Of a stretch of 64,000 nt of DNA, positions 16,926 through 25,391 are shown piece by piece. The stretch comes from JAGOTP01 sp964582475 (GTDB taxonomy: Bacteria; Patescibacteriota; Patescibacteriia; 2-12-FULL-60-25): contig CAZOQS010000001.1 in assembly GCA_964582475.1 (NCBI GenBank), positions 186,001 through 250,000 of the forward strand, given 5' to 3'. The notes under the pieces are model-generated. The model was not told the origin of the DNA and searched no databases. It saw nothing but the letters and a program-made list of their open reading frames with translations. The translations under genes and the position numbers were made by a program. The stretch's first letter is position 1; each line of letters begins with the position of its first letter.

Positions 16926-17369
16926 ATGGCCTTCGATCACTATCAAGTCTCGTTAAAAGCGATTATTCGTCGGGCAGATGGCTGCGTGTTGGCGTTGAAT
17001 GGGCGGGTGGGAGGGTCGTATGAGGGCTACTATGATCTCCCAGGGGGTCGTATTGAAGATACGGAGTTCATCACCCCCTTCCAGAGCATTATCCGGCGAG
17101 AAGTTCGCGAAGAGCTTGGGGCGGATCTCCAGATTGAGTTGAGCGATATGCCTGTCGCAGTCGGTCGTCATCGATCGCGGGATGGGGTATCGGTGCTCTA
17201 TGTCTTTTTTGAAGCGGTTGTTGATAACCCGAATGTGTCTCTGAAGATAAGTGATGAACATACGGGGATTTCCTGGCTTGATCTTTCCACAACGCCTCTA
17301 GAAACAGTCTTTCTTTCGGGGATCCTTGAAGGGATGAAACAGTGGTATACTGCCCGTCACGAAACCTAA
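16926..17369 (+). CDS. Nudix hydrolase with extended Nudix box
   Basis: 147 residues. YYDLPGGRIEDTEF is followed by RREVREELGADL, so the box has three extra residues between the first glutamate and REUXEE. The catalytic glutamates are present. The preceding YDLPGG and the later GISWLDLSTTPLE match typical Nudix strands. Substrate unknown. It follows the nucleotidyltransferase gene by 11 bp. Confidence 0.8.
   Translation: MAFDHYQVSLKAIIRRADGCVLALNGRVGGSYEGYYDLPGGRIEDTEFITPFQSIIRREVREELGADLQIELSDMPVAVGRHRSRDGVSVLYVFFEAVVDNPNVSLKISDEHTGISWLDLSTTPLETVFLSGILEGMKQWYTARHET
17346..17351 (+). promoter_or_regulatory. -10 box TATACT inside the end of the Nudix gene
   Basis: TATACT lies 21 nt before ATG 17373 and overlaps the last codons of the upstream gene. 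It could start a short-leader mRNA for the coiled-coil gene. Confidence 0.35.
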
Positions 17370-17372
17370 CCT

Positions 17373-17753
17373 ATGCCCTCTCTCGCTGACGTCTACCGCC
17401 GCCTCCAGACTGCTAAGAAAAAGCAGAAAGATTTACGTGACATGTACAAGGATGCGCTGACGCATTCCAAGTCGTATCAAGAAGTAAAAGATGAAGTAGA
17501 AAAATTGATGGAAAAGAAGCGTCGCATCGAAGCGGCGGTGAAGGCGGACTTTGTCAGCGAGCAGGCCGAGATCGACAAGCTGCGCACGAGCATGGATTCA
17601 GATAAGCAATTGCTCACGGACTTGGCCTTAACACAGCTGATGAAGGGCCAGGAAGTCGAAATTACGGAAGATGACGTCTCTTACGAGCCAATTTTTAACG
17701 TAAAATTCAAGAAGAAGGACGGAAGCACCTCGCGTGAAACAGATCGAGAATAA
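17373..17753 (+). CDS. Small coiled-coil protein of unknown function
   Basis: 126 residues, rich in Lys and Glu, with a long predicted coiled coil from about residue 8 to 80 (YRRLQTAKKKQKDLRDMYKD and EVKDEVEKLMEKKRRIEAAV). The C-terminal 35 residues look like two beta strands with a charged tail. No family is recognised. It is followed by a good intrinsic terminator, so the Nudix-to-coiled-coil run ends here. Confidence 0.6.
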   Translation: MPSLADVYRRLQTAKKKQKDLRDMYKDALTHSKSYQEVKDEVEKLMEKKRRIEAAVKADFVSEQAEIDKLRTSMDSDKQLLTDLALTQLMKGQEVEITEDDVSYEPIFNVKFKKKDGSTSRETDRE

Positions 17754-17796
17754 TCAGGATCTAAGCGACATTTGCTGAAAAAACTAGACAAACATG

Positions 17797-17829
17797 GAGC
17801 GACTCCGCATACTATGGGGTCGCTCTTTT
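17797..17829 (+). terminator. Terminator of the coiled-coil gene
   Basis: GAGCGAC (17797-17803) pairs with GTCGCTC (17819-17825) and is followed by TTTTGTTG. A possible TAGACA-N17-CATACT promoter overlaps the hairpin. Confidence 0.7.
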
Positions 17830-17845
17830 GTTGCTTACACTCGAA

Positions 17846-17857
17846 GATTGGTTGTGA
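17846..17857. repeat. 12-bp inverted repeat, left copy
   Basis: GATTGGTTGTGA here is the exact reverse complement of TCACAACCAATC at 18424-18435. The pair brackets the GC-rich 177-residue gene. The left copy is 16 bp before the start codon. Confidence 0.55.
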
Positions 17858-17873
17858 AGAAAGGAAAGGTGAA

Positions 17874-18407
17874 ATGGACGACGAAGAAGAGGACCGTTTC
17901 GCGCACAGGAGGCAGCTACTGCTGCCGAGCATCCACGTAGGCGGCATGGCTAAGGTGGATACGGGCGCGCTGCTGACAGATCGTGCCCGCGCCCTTTTGC
18001 GGGCGCTGGCGCTCTTCAATACGGAGCGACAGCTCCGCGTCTTCGAGGGGCACCTTTCAACGGGTCACGTGAAGTTCCGGCCGTTAACCGACTTCAGCTG
18101 GCCCCAGAGAAACCCCGGGCCTGCAACGGACGTGTCGACGGCCGAGGAAGCCTGGAAGGAGCTCGCGACGCTCGCGCCTGGGCTGGTTGTTCGGGATGTT
18201 ACGAGCGATGAGGAGGGGAAGCCTCTCTCTGAGCTCTATCCGAAGGCGGTCCGGGCATCAAAGGTCGTCGATCTGTTCGGCGTCACGAGTACGAACGGCA
18301 CGAAGAAGCCGCCCCGCAAGCCGGCGGCTGTCGTTCCCATCCGGACGCCAAAGTCGGCTGCTCGCTCGAAGCCGGGTGACAGCGAGCCACCGCCGGGCGC
18401 GGCCTGA
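17874..18407 (+). CDS. GC-rich protein of unknown function
   Basis: 177 residues from ATG 17874, which follows a Shine-Dalgarno site (AGGAAAGGTG); an in-frame upstream start without such a site is less likely. The N-terminus is acidic (MDDEEEDRF), the middle has a helical Leu/Ala/Arg-rich stretch, and the last 40 residues are Pro/Lys/Arg/Ala-rich and probably disordered. No family is recognised and no secretion signal is seen. GC is about 65% by hand count against about 50% for neighbours. The gene is bracketed by a 12-bp inverted repeat and hairpins, consistent with acquisition as a unit. Confidence 0.55.
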   Translation: MDDEEEDRFAHRRQLLLPSIHVGGMAKVDTGALLTDRARALLRALALFNTERQLRVFEGHLSTGHVKFRPLTDFSWPQRNPGPATDVSTAEEAWKELATLAPGLVVRDVTSDEEGKPLSELYPKAVRASKVVDLFGVTSTNGTKKPPRKPAAVVPIRTPKSAARSKPGDSEPPPGAA

Positions 18408-18423
18408 ATCGAGCGGATCTCGC

Positions 18424-18435
18424 TCACAACCAATC
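18424..18435. repeat. 12-bp inverted repeat, right copy
   Basis: TCACAACCAATC, the reverse complement of 17846-17857, 16 bp after the stop of the GC-rich gene. Placement is symmetrical around the gene. Confidence 0.55.
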
Positions 18436-18439
18436 GTCA

Positions 18440-18469
18440 GCGGAGTCTCCACACCTGTGGCGGCTCCGC
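18440..18469 (+). terminator. GC-rich hairpin after the GC-rich gene
   Basis: GCGGAG (18440-18445) pairs with CTCCGC (18464-18469), enclosing CCACA/TGTGG. No T-run follows. Confidence 0.5.
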
Positions 18470-18518
18470 GCGATTCTCTTCGCTTGTCGATTCCTCGAAA
18501 AGCAAGGAGAATAGCTCT

Positions 18519-19220
18519 ATGAAGTCTCACCTGTTTTCAAAGATCCCTGGACTTGTGTATGGCTACTCCACTCGAGCGGATGGCTCAATGTTGGTTCAGG
18601 ATCCAGCTGCATTCAAAAATAGACAAACTTTTTTTCAAAAACTCGGTATCCCTTTAGATCGAACAGCGGCTATTGTGGGTGTACATGGGACGCGAGTTCA
18701 GCAGGTGCCTGTAAGTGAGGCGCGTCCGCTTATTTTTCAGCAGACGGATGGAATTTATACACTCGATTCTTCGCGCACACTTACGGTGACCGGGGCGGAC
18801 TGTTTTCCGGTCTACGTTGTTGATCCCTATACGCGTGTAACGGGTCTCTGTCATGCTGGGTGGCGAGGTGTCATGGCGGGTGTCCTGCCGGAGCTCTTAG
18901 GCCAGATGGCGAAAAAGCTTCATTGTAAGGCCGCCGATTTGCGGGTGGTGATTGGTCCTGGGATTCGCGCCTGTCATTTTGAAGTGAGAATGGATGTTTG
19001 GTCTGTGTTTGCGGAAGCAGATCGAATCAAACGCGATGGGAAAACCTTCATCGATCTTCCAAAGAAGCTCCTGACACAAGCGCTTGAGTTTGGGATTGCG
19101 CCAGATCATATCGAGGATACCGAATTATGCACGGTGTGTGACGAACGGTATTTCTCGTATCGGCGTGATCGCCCTGAGCAACTGCAGGTCCAGGTGGCGT
19201 ACCTTGGCTGGAAGCTATAG
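18519..19220 (+). CDS. pgeF: Peptidoglycan editing factor / laccase-domain purine nucleosidase family
   Basis: 233 residues, normal length for the YfiH/PgeF (DUF152, multicopper polyphenol oxidoreductase-like) family. Metal-site motifs are VTGADCFPVYVVD, GLCHAGWRGVMAG and VIGPGIRACHFEV, with a C-terminal CTVCDERYFSYRRD. In E. coli the protein hydrolyses UDP-MurNAc-L-Ser and so keeps wall precursors correct; other members act on purine nucleosides. A Shine-Dalgarno AAGGAG lies 10 nt upstream of the ATG. It follows the GC-rich cassette, but its own composition is ordinary. Confidence 0.88.
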   Translation: MKSHLFSKIPGLVYGYSTRADGSMLVQDPAAFKNRQTFFQKLGIPLDRTAAIVGVHGTRVQQVPVSEARPLIFQQTDGIYTLDSSRTLTVTGADCFPVYVVDPYTRVTGLCHAGWRGVMAGVLPELLGQMAKKLHCKAADLRVVIGPGIRACHFEVRMDVWSVFAEADRIKRDGKTFIDLPKKLLTQALEFGIAPDHIEDTELCTVCDERYFSYRRDRPEQLQVQVAYLGWKL

Positions 19221-19234
19221 CCCTACCAAAAGAT

Positions 19235-19246
19235 GCTCCCGGGAGC
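19235..19246. promoter_or_regulatory. 12-bp palindrome beside the gpmI -10 box
   Basis: GCTCCCGGGAGC is a perfect palindrome directly followed by TACCAT (19247-19252), a -10-like hexamer 12 nt before ATG 19265. It could be an operator or the terminator stem of pgeF without a loop. Confidence 0.35.
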
Positions 19247-19264
19247 TACCATAGGACTCTCCTT

Positions 19265-20842
19265 ATGTCTCGTCCTAAGCCGGTTATTTTGTTGATTTTA
19301 GATGGCTTTGGCATTGCCCCCGCTGGGCTTGGGAATGCGATTGCAGAGTCGAATATGCCGGTTTTTCACCGGCTTATTTCGCGCTACCCCGCCATGACCG
19401 TTCAGGCGAATGGTCCGGCGGTCGGGTTGTCCTGGGGAGAAATGGGAAATTCCGAGGTTGGACACCTCACGATCGGAGCCGGACGCATTTTTTATCAGAG
19501 CTTGCCACGTATCAATTTGTCGATTGAATCCGGCGAATTTTTTGAACAGCCGGCCTTTAAAAAAGCGGTTGAGCATGCACGAGAGAAGAACGGAACGCTG
19601 CATCTGATGGGACTGGTCTCTCAAGGAAACGTCCACGCTTCGCAAGAGCACCTGTATGCGTTGCTCGATTTTTGTAAGCGCGAAAACTATACCAAAGTCG
19701 CGATCCATGCCTTTTTAGACGGACGCGATGCAATTTATAACTCAGCCCAGGGGTTTATCTCAGAGCTTGAAGCAAAAATTGCTGAAGTCGGGATTGGAAA
19801 AATCGCGAGCCTCTCTGGCCGCTACTATGCGATGGATCGTGATAACCGTTGGGATCGTATCCAACTCGCGTATGATGCGATGGTGAAGGGGAGCGGGCCA
19901 ACTGCGCCAACGCCTAGCGAGGCGATTCAAGCGTCTTACGCGGCCAAGGTCTATGACGAGCAGTTTCTGCCAACGGTCATCACCGACAAAAAGGGGAAAC
20001 CAGTGGCGCCAATCGCGTCTGGCGATTCTGTTATTTTCTTCAACTTCCGTCCGGACCGCGCGCGTGAACTGGCGAAAGCCTTTGTTCTACCCGCATTTGA
20101 TAAGTTTCCGCGTGAGACGCTCCAAGATTTATTTTTCGTGACATTCACGGAATACGAAAAAGATGTGCCGATCGAAGTCGCCTATCCACCGCAGTTAATC
20201 GATCAGTGCTTGGCGAAAGTCATTTCAGACGCTGGTCTGACGCAGCTGCATATTGCAGAAACAGAAAAATACGCCCACGTCACCTTCTTTTTGAACGGGA
20301 TGCAGGAAGAAGAGTTCCCAGGCGAAACACGTGCGATTATTCCCTCGCCTCGCGTCTCAAGCTACGACAAGCAGCCAGAAATGTCGGTTTTCCAGATTTC
20401 TGAACGGGTGGTGAAGGAAACGGTCGCTGGTGCCTACGATTTTATCGCGATCAATTTCGCGAATGCGGACATGGTGGGGCATACCGGGAGCGAAGAGGCG
20501 ACCATCAAAGCCTGCGAGGCGATTGATAAGGCGATCGGGCAAATCGTGGATGCGGCGTTGGTTGTGGGAGGAGCAGTGGTAATTACGGCGGATCATGGGA
20601 ATGCAGAAGAGGTGAAAAATTTGATCACGGGCGAGATGGATAAGGAGCATTCGACGAATCCCGTGCCATTCCTAGTGATCAGTAAGGACTTGGAAGGGGT
20701 AAAAGCGCCAGGAGGGGACATGGAAAACGATGATTTATCGATGACGAGTCCAATCGGGATGTTGGCTGATACGGCGCCAACCATTCTGAAGCTCTTAGGT
20801 GTGCCACAGCCGCCAGAAATGACGGGAAGCCCCCTTATTTAG
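19265..20842 (+). CDS. gpmI: 2,3-bisphosphoglycerate-independent phosphoglycerate mutase
   Basis: 525 residues, the usual length. It has the alkaline-phosphatase-superfamily metal sites LLILDGFGIAP at the N-terminus, GEMGNSEVGHLTIGAGR with the phosphorylated Ser, FLDGRDAIYNSAQGF, and C-terminal FANADMVGHTG and ITADHGNAEEV. It converts 3-phosphoglycerate to 2-phosphoglycerate in lower glycolysis, together with gap and pgk at the far end of the window. nth begins 4 bp after it. Confidence 0.97.
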   Translation: MSRPKPVILLILDGFGIAPAGLGNAIAESNMPVFHRLISRYPAMTVQANGPAVGLSWGEMGNSEVGHLTIGAGRIFYQSLPRINLSIESGEFFEQPAFKKAVEHAREKNGTLHLMGLVSQGNVHASQEHLYALLDFCKRENYTKVAIHAFLDGRDAIYNSAQGFISELEAKIAEVGIGKIASLSGRYYAMDRDNRWDRIQLAYDAMVKGSGPTAPTPSEAIQASYAAKVYDEQFLPTVITDKKGKPVAPIASGDSVIFFNFRPDRARELAKAFVLPAFDKFPRETLQDLFFVTFTEYEKDVPIEVAYPPQLIDQCLAKVISDAGLTQLHIAETEKYAHVTFFLNGMQEEEFPGETRAIIPSPRVSSYDKQPEMSVFQISERVVKETVAGAYDFIAINFANADMVGHTGSEEATIKACEAIDKAIGQIVDAALVVGGAVVITADHGNAEEVKNLITGEMDKEHSTNPVPFLVISKDLEGVKAPGGDMENDDLSMTSPIGMLADTAPTILKLLGVPQPPEMTGSPLI

Positions 20843-20846
20843 CGAT

Positions 20847-21485
20847 ATGACAAAGAGCGAGGCGATTCAGTTGCTCGCGAAACGCTATACCGCAAAAGGA
20901 ATGGTCGATTTTGGGACGCCAGAAGACACGCTTATCGCGACGCTTTTATCTGCTCGGACACGGGATGAGCAGGTGATCAAGGCTTATCCAGGTTTGCGAA
21001 AAGCGTTTCCAGCATTGAAAGACTTTGCCAAGGCAACGCCTCAAGCGATTGAAAAGCATATTTCAACGATCGGCCTGTATCGGGCAAAGGCGCGGGCGAT
21101 CCACGGACTGGCGAAGCTTTTGATTGAGCGGCACGCCGGACAGGTTCCGAGAACCATGGAAGAGCTGGTGGAGCTACCTGGTGTCGGCCGAAAAACGGCG
21201 AGCTGTGTTTTAGGGTATGCGTTCAAACTCCCCGCGATCGCCGTGGATACCCATGTCTACCGCATCGCGCATCGTTTAGGATGGGTAAAAGGGAATACCC
21301 CTGAAAAAGTCGAAGAAGAATTGAAGCTACAGGTCCCAAAAGTGCTTTGGAGAGAAGTGAATCGCGTCTTTATTCCGTTTGGTCGAGAAATCTGTAAGCC
21401 AGGGACCCCGCTTTGCTGGAAATGCCCTCTGGCATCCATTTGCGCCTACAAGCCTAAAACCCCACCGCCAAAGATGGTAGTATAG
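20847..21485 (+). CDS. nth: Endonuclease III
   Basis: 212 residues. It shows the helix-hairpin-helix LPGVGRKTASC with the catalytic Lys, the catalytic Asp in AVDTHVYRIAHRLGW, and the 4Fe-4S cluster ligands C-x6-C-x2-C-x5-C in CKPGTPLCWKCPLASIC. It is a DNA glycosylase/AP lyase that removes oxidised pyrimidines. It is 4 bp downstream of gpmI and likely co-transcribed. Confidence 0.95.
   Translation: MTKSEAIQLLAKRYTAKGMVDFGTPEDTLIATLLSARTRDEQVIKAYPGLRKAFPALKDFAKATPQAIEKHISTIGLYRAKARAIHGLAKLLIERHAGQVPRTMEELVELPGVGRKTASCVLGYAFKLPAIAVDTHVYRIAHRLGWVKGNTPEKVEEELKLQVPKVLWREVNRVFIPFGREICKPGTPLCWKCPLASICAYKPKTPPPKMVV
21478..21483 (+). promoter_or_regulatory. -10 box TAGTAT for the PAP2 gene
   Basis: TAGTAT overlaps the end of nth and ends 7 nt before ATG 21491, consistent with a leaderless start. 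Confidence 0.4.
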
Positions 21486-21490
21486 GAGAC

Positions 21491-22039
21491 ATGTCTTTTG
21501 AGGGTACCTTGATTCAGTCACTCCAAACGCTCCTTGATTCCCGTCCGGGCATTTTTTTGTCTATTTTATCGGCTCGTTGGCTGATTTTTGTGGAAGTGGC
21601 TTGGATTATCGTCTTGGGGTTCACTGAGCGTCGAACTTCGCTTCGCCATGCGGCGAAAGAGGCGGGGCTCGCCATGCTAATGGCGCTATATGCAGCGCTT
21701 ACGCTCAGTCAGCTAATCGGCCGATTACGGCCGTTTGTGGCGGAGGCAGGAGTGCTGCGCCTTGTTCCACTACCATTGTCACTTCACTCTCTCCCATCCG
21801 CGCATGCCTCGGCTGCCTTCGCCTTGGCGTTTGCGATTGCTTGGAAGAGTCCGCGCGCGGCCATCGTCCCGCTCGTCCTTGCCTTTGGTGTTGCGTTTGG
21901 GCGAGTGGCGGTCGGTGTCCATTACCCGACGGACGTTCTCGCTGGGGCGGGTGTAGGTTTCTTGGCGGTCGTGATCGTTCGATTGCTTCACGCAGCTGTA
22001 CGTAGAACGGCCGTTTATCGTGAACATACCCATGGTTAA
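21491..22039 (+). CDS. PAP2-family membrane phosphatase
   Basis: 182 residues with five or six hydrophobic segments. The three phosphatase motifs are partly kept: QLIGRLRPF (the usual first Lys is not evident), LHSLPSAHASAAF (PSxH form, with Ala for Gly), and GRVAVGVHYPTDVLAG with the catalytic His and Asp. Bacterial members dephosphorylate undecaprenyl pyrophosphate or phosphatidylglycerol phosphate at the outer face of the membrane. Next to mltG, recycling of the wall lipid carrier is the most likely role, but this is inference. It overlaps mltG. Confidence 0.8.
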   Translation: MSFEGTLIQSLQTLLDSRPGIFLSILSARWLIFVEVAWIIVLGFTERRTSLRHAAKEAGLAMLMALYAALTLSQLIGRLRPFVAEAGVLRLVPLPLSLHSLPSAHASAAFALAFAIAWKSPRAAIVPLVLAFGVAFGRVAVGVHYPTDVLAGAGVGFLAVVIVRLLHAAVRRTAVYREHTHG

Positions 22040-23057
22040 GAAGCTTTTACTGCTTGTTCTTGGCTTGGCGATCGTCCTATTTCTTGGTCAATTGTTTCTC
22101 TTAGGCTGGGTGGGTTCGCCAGCCGTCGGAGCGATGAAGCGTGTGACGCTGGCACCAGGGGCTAGTATTAGTGTCACGGCAGACAGGCTTGAAGCGGAGG
22201 GTTTGATTGCGAGTTCTGTTTGGTATCGCCTGTTTGGGTTTATTCATCCCACAGCGCGACGACCAAAGGCGGGGACCTATCTCATTCAGCCCGGACAGCG
22301 TTTCACGCAGATTGCAGCTACACTTGCGACGGGGCCAGAAACGGATGAGGTACGTGTGCGGATTATCGAAGGCTGGTCGATTGCAGATATCCGAACGCTC
22401 CTCAAGGAAGAACAACACCTGAGCGAGGAGGAGATTACACAGATCGTGGGGCGAGAAGGCGATGCAGCTCCGTTTGACTCGTCGCTTCGAGACAAGTTTT
22501 CTTTTTTAAAGTCACTTCCTGCCAAGCGCAGCTTAGAGGGCTATCTTTTCCCCGACACCTATCGCGTTTGGCGTGAACAGTTGCCGCTCGGATTGGTGCT
22601 GAAGCAGCTAGAGGAGTTTCAGCAGCGTATCGGGACAGAGAAGGTTACATCTGCTAGCGCGCCACTCGAAACACTCGATGAAGTGATTACATTGGCGTCG
22701 ATTGTGGAAAAAGAAGTTTCAAAGCCAGATGAGCGCAAGATGGTGGCGGGTATTTTCTTAAGACGGTTACGTGAAGGGATGCCACTTCAAAGCGATGCAA
22801 CGGTGAATTACATTACAAGATCTGGACGCGCGCGGTCGACCGCTGAAGATCTAAAGATCGAGAACGCCTACAATACCTATAGAAACAAAGGCCTCCCTCC
22901 AGGACCGATTGCGAATCCAAGCGAGGCGGCTATTCGAGCCGTGCTTGAGCCTACCCCTTCCCAGTATCGTTACTTCCTGACCGACGAACAGGGAAAGATT
23001 TATTACGGACGTACGTTGGATGAGCACGTCGCGAACCGAAGGAAGGCTGGGTACTAA
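22032..23057 (+). CDS. mltG: Endolytic murein transglycosylase MltG
   Basis: About 341 residues from ATG 22032; a GTG 12 nt upstream is also possible. One N-terminal transmembrane helix (LLLLVLGLAIVLFLGQLFLL) is followed by a LysM-like part and the YceG catalytic domain with IEGWSIADI, LEGYLFPDTYRV, LASIVEKEV, and LPPGPIANPSEAAIRAVLEP. It cuts nascent peptidoglycan strands and so ends glycan growth. It starts within the PAP2 gene and its stop overlaps the stop of the opposite-strand methyltransferase. Confidence 0.93.
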   Translation: MVKKLLLLVLGLAIVLFLGQLFLLGWVGSPAVGAMKRVTLAPGASISVTADRLEAEGLIASSVWYRLFGFIHPTARRPKAGTYLIQPGQRFTQIAATLATGPETDEVRVRIIEGWSIADIRTLLKEEQHLSEEEITQIVGREGDAAPFDSSLRDKFSFLKSLPAKRSLEGYLFPDTYRVWREQLPLGLVLKQLEEFQQRIGTEKVTSASAPLETLDEVITLASIVEKEVSKPDERKMVAGIFLRRLREGMPLQSDATVNYITRSGRARSTAEDLKIENAYNTYRNKGLPPGPIANPSEAAIRAVLEPTPSQYRYFLTDEQGKIYYGRTLDEHVANRRKAGY

Positions 23058-23926
23058 ACCCGTCGTGCGCGAATCGCAAGGAAGAGCGGGAATTCGTTGC
23101 GAGCCACATTCTCTGCTTTTGCGCGTGGGCCGGAATCGCTCACTTTGTCAGAGATCCACTCTTCAAGCGCGTCTACCACAAAGCCCGCAGCGCTTAGTGC
23201 GGTAATGTAGGCCGAAATCGAACGATGATATGAAATGGTTCTCACCGCGGGCGCTGAACCAGGGTGGGCGATGATCGGCTGTGCATAGGAGCCAAGATAA
23301 CGATCCATTCGACGATATTGGAGTTTGCGCATTTCATCCCAGCCCCAGCCGCTTTGCTGTGGCGCACGGAAAGCGGGATGGTTCATCACGATCACAAAAG
23401 GCGCCTGAGGAGCGAGGGCTTTTGCGGCTTCCTCAAAAACGGGTTCGATCTGTTCGATATTCTGAATCGCCATGAGACAGGTTGCCCCATCCATGGATTT
23501 GGCGGGAACGACGCGAGAGAAGCTTTGCGCGTCGCCTACAAAAAGATGGAGTCGTTGATCGTTTTTACTTTGCGTTTCTGCGTGAGCGATGAGGTCGGGA
23601 GCGGCATCTACGCCGTACAGCTCAACATTTTGGGCGCTTGCTCGGAGGAGACGTAAGAATGAACCTTCCCCACAGGCAATGTCGAGGTACCGCTTATTCG
23701 CTTGGGGTGCGAGCAAGCGCAAGGCGCCAGGAAAGATGACTTTCGCTTGGTAGGTTCCCCCTACCGACAGATGGTCTGAATACCAACCAGCAACGCTGTT
23801 CCAGCTAGTAGGTGCTGCGGGTTTCGCGCTGGATTGCGGCCGACGCGTGCCTCGATACGGGGTATTTCGGGCGCGCTTGTTTCGATCTTCCCAAGCGGGG
23901 GAGCGGGACGGGCGAGTATAGGCCAT
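23054..23926 (-). CDS. Class I SAM-dependent methyltransferase
   Basis: 290 residues. A basic, Pro/Arg-rich N-terminal 45 residues precede the Rossmann methyltransferase core: YLDIACGEGSFLRLLR (SAM motif I), YGVDAAPDLIAHAE (acidic residue binding ribose), LFVGDAQSF, and ATCLMAIQNIE. Methyl acceptor unknown. The -10-like hexamers TATAAT and TATCAT lie within 15 nt of the ATG, again a short or absent leader. It converges with mltG with overlapping stop codons. Confidence 0.8.
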   Translation of the reverse strand: MAYTRPSRSPAWEDRNKRARNTPYRGTRRPQSSAKPAAPTSWNSVAGWYSDHLSVGGTYQAKVIFPGALRLLAPQANKRYLDIACGEGSFLRLLRASAQNVELYGVDAAPDLIAHAETQSKNDQRLHLFVGDAQSFSRVVPAKSMDGATCLMAIQNIEQIEPVFEEAAKALAPQAPFVIVMNHPAFRAPQQSGWGWDEMRKLQYRRMDRYLGSYAQPIIAHPGSAPAVRTISYHRSISAYITALSAAGFVVDALEEWISDKVSDSGPRAKAENVARNEFPLFLAIRARRV

Positions 23927-23950
23927 AGTATTATAATGATAGCAGATCGC

Positions 23951-24970
23951 TTAGACGATCAGCATCGCGTCTCCAAAAGAATAAAAACGATACCCTTGAT
24001 CAATCGCATGCTGGTAGGCGTTGAGGATGCGTTCTCGCCCAGCGAGGGCGCTCACTAACACAAGCAGCGTTGATTTTGGGAGATGAAAGTTGGTGATCAG
24101 TCCGTCGATCACGTGAAATATGTAGCCGGGACGAATGAATAGGTTCGTCATACCTTCAAAGGGAGCGAGTGTTCCCATTTGAGCAGCGCTTTCGAGAGAG
24201 CGTGTGCTCGTTGTACCAACGGCGATCACGCGCCCACCGGCTGCTTTTGTTTCGTTGATGAGGCTCACCGTTTCTTCTGAAACAGACACCCATTCAGTAT
24301 GCATGACATGTTCATCAAGCGTGCCGTCTTGCATGGGTCGGAACGTCCCTAGGCCTACGTGGAGTGTGATAAAGGCCATCTTCACTCCTTTTGCCTGCAA
24401 GTCGGTTAAGAGCGCTTGCGTGAAGTGGAAGCCGGCTGTTGGAGCAGCGACCGAGCCAACGTGTTTGGCATAAATCGTTTGATACGAACTTGGGTCTGTC
24501 AGCGTCTCTTCAACGTAGGGCGGAGTTGGGACATCACCCGTTCGATCGCACAGAGAAAAAACTTCGTTGGTGGTTTTATCGATCTCGAGACGAATGACGC
24601 CATCCGTTTCTTTTGCAACGATGCGTGCAGCGGTTTGTTCTGGGAGAAGAATAGTTTCTCCGACCGAGAGACGCTTTGAGCGCTTGATGAGCGCGAGCCA
24701 CTGATCGCCCTCTGGTCGAAGGAGGAAGACTTCAAATGGAGTTGTTCCTCCTACGCGTGTTGCTTGGAGACGTGCACGGAACACTTTGCTGTCATTGAAG
24801 ACAAGGAGGTCTCCCGCTCGGATAAGGCCTGGGAGGTCACGAATATGGAGATCCTGAAGCTCCCCCTGCGCTCGTGGAAGAGAGAGGAGTTTGGCGGAGA
24901 GGCGATCATCTAGTGGGTGTTGAGCAATCCGGTCAGCGGGGAGCTCGTAGTCGTACTCACGCGTATGCAT
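23951..24970 (-). CDS. queA: S-adenosylmethionine:tRNA ribosyltransferase-isomerase
   Basis: 339 residues, full length. The N-terminus YDYELPADRIAQHPLDDR, LLVFNDSKVFRARL, AAPTAGFHFT, VGLGTFRPM and the C-terminal SALAGRERILNAYQHAIDQGYRFYSFGDAML (shown in parts) are diagnostic of QueA. It transfers ribosyl from SAM to 7-aminomethyl-7-deazaguanine in tRNA, giving epoxyqueuosine. No tgt or queC-E genes lie nearby. It diverges from the AbrB-type gene. Confidence 0.95.
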   Translation of the reverse strand: MHTREYDYELPADRIAQHPLDDRLSAKLLSLPRAQGELQDLHIRDLPGLIRAGDLLVFNDSKVFRARLQATRVGGTTPFEVFLLRPEGDQWLALIKRSKRLSVGETILLPEQTAARIVAKETDGVIRLEIDKTTNEVFSLCDRTGDVPTPPYVEETLTDPSSYQTIYAKHVGSVAAPTAGFHFTQALLTDLQAKGVKMAFITLHVGLGTFRPMQDGTLDEHVMHTEWVSVSEETVSLINETKAAGGRVIAVGTTSTRSLESAAQMGTLAPFEGMTNLFIRPGYIFHVIDGLITNFHLPKSTLLVLVSALAGRERILNAYQHAIDQGYRFYSFGDAMLIV

Positions 24971-25010
24971 GGGGCAATTCCACCAGAATTTGGCTTCATT
25001 GTCGAGTTAA

Positions 25011-25039
25011 TTGACAGAAAATCATTCTTTTCCTACTAT
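25011..25039 (+). promoter_or_regulatory. Strong sigma70-like promoter of the exporter operon
   Basis: TTGACA (25011-25016), exactly 17 bp, TACTAT (25034-25039). The start would be near 25046, giving a 19-nt leader before ATG 25065. This is the best consensus match in the window upstream of a protein gene. Confidence 0.75.
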
Positions 25040-25064
25040 TCATACTTATCATCCTCTCCTTTTT

Positions 25065-25352
25065 ATGAAACCTGCAAAACCACTCAAGTCATCGCTCCCC
25101 CCGCTTTCCAAAAAGCCGAGAGCTCCAAAAGAAGGTTGCTCAGACGACGGGCATCTGATGGGCGCCACTGTACTTGGTGAGCGTGGTCAATTGGTTGTTC
25201 CGAAGGATATTCGAGAGCGATTGAGGCTCAAACCTGGCGCAAGACTTCTCGTGATGAATCAGCCAGGCGGTCCGATTATTATTTTCCCGGTTGAAAAGAT
25301 GCAGTCGATGCTTGATATGATGACGCGCCAACTGACAGAAACCCTCCGCTAA
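25065..25352 (+). CDS. AbrB/MazE/SpoVT-type DNA-binding protein
   Basis: 95 residues from ATG 25065. After a basic, Pro/Lys-rich N-terminus of about 35 residues comes the swapped-hairpin AbrB domain: GATVLGERGQLVVPKDIRERLRLKPGARLLVM (shown whole only in parts: GERGQLVVPKDIRE, RLKPGARLLVM). Such proteins bind promoters as dimers or act as antitoxins. It is first in an operon with the MacA-like adaptor and permeases, so it may autoregulate that transporter. No toxin gene is next to it. Confidence 0.8.
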   Translation: MKPAKPLKSSLPPLSKKPRAPKEGCSDDGHLMGATVLGERGQLVVPKDIRERLRLKPGARLLVMNQPGGPIIIFPVEKMQSMLDMMTRQLTETLR

Positions 25353-25391
25353 GTGACTACAAGAAGTTCCTCTCTCATACCCTCTATTTAT

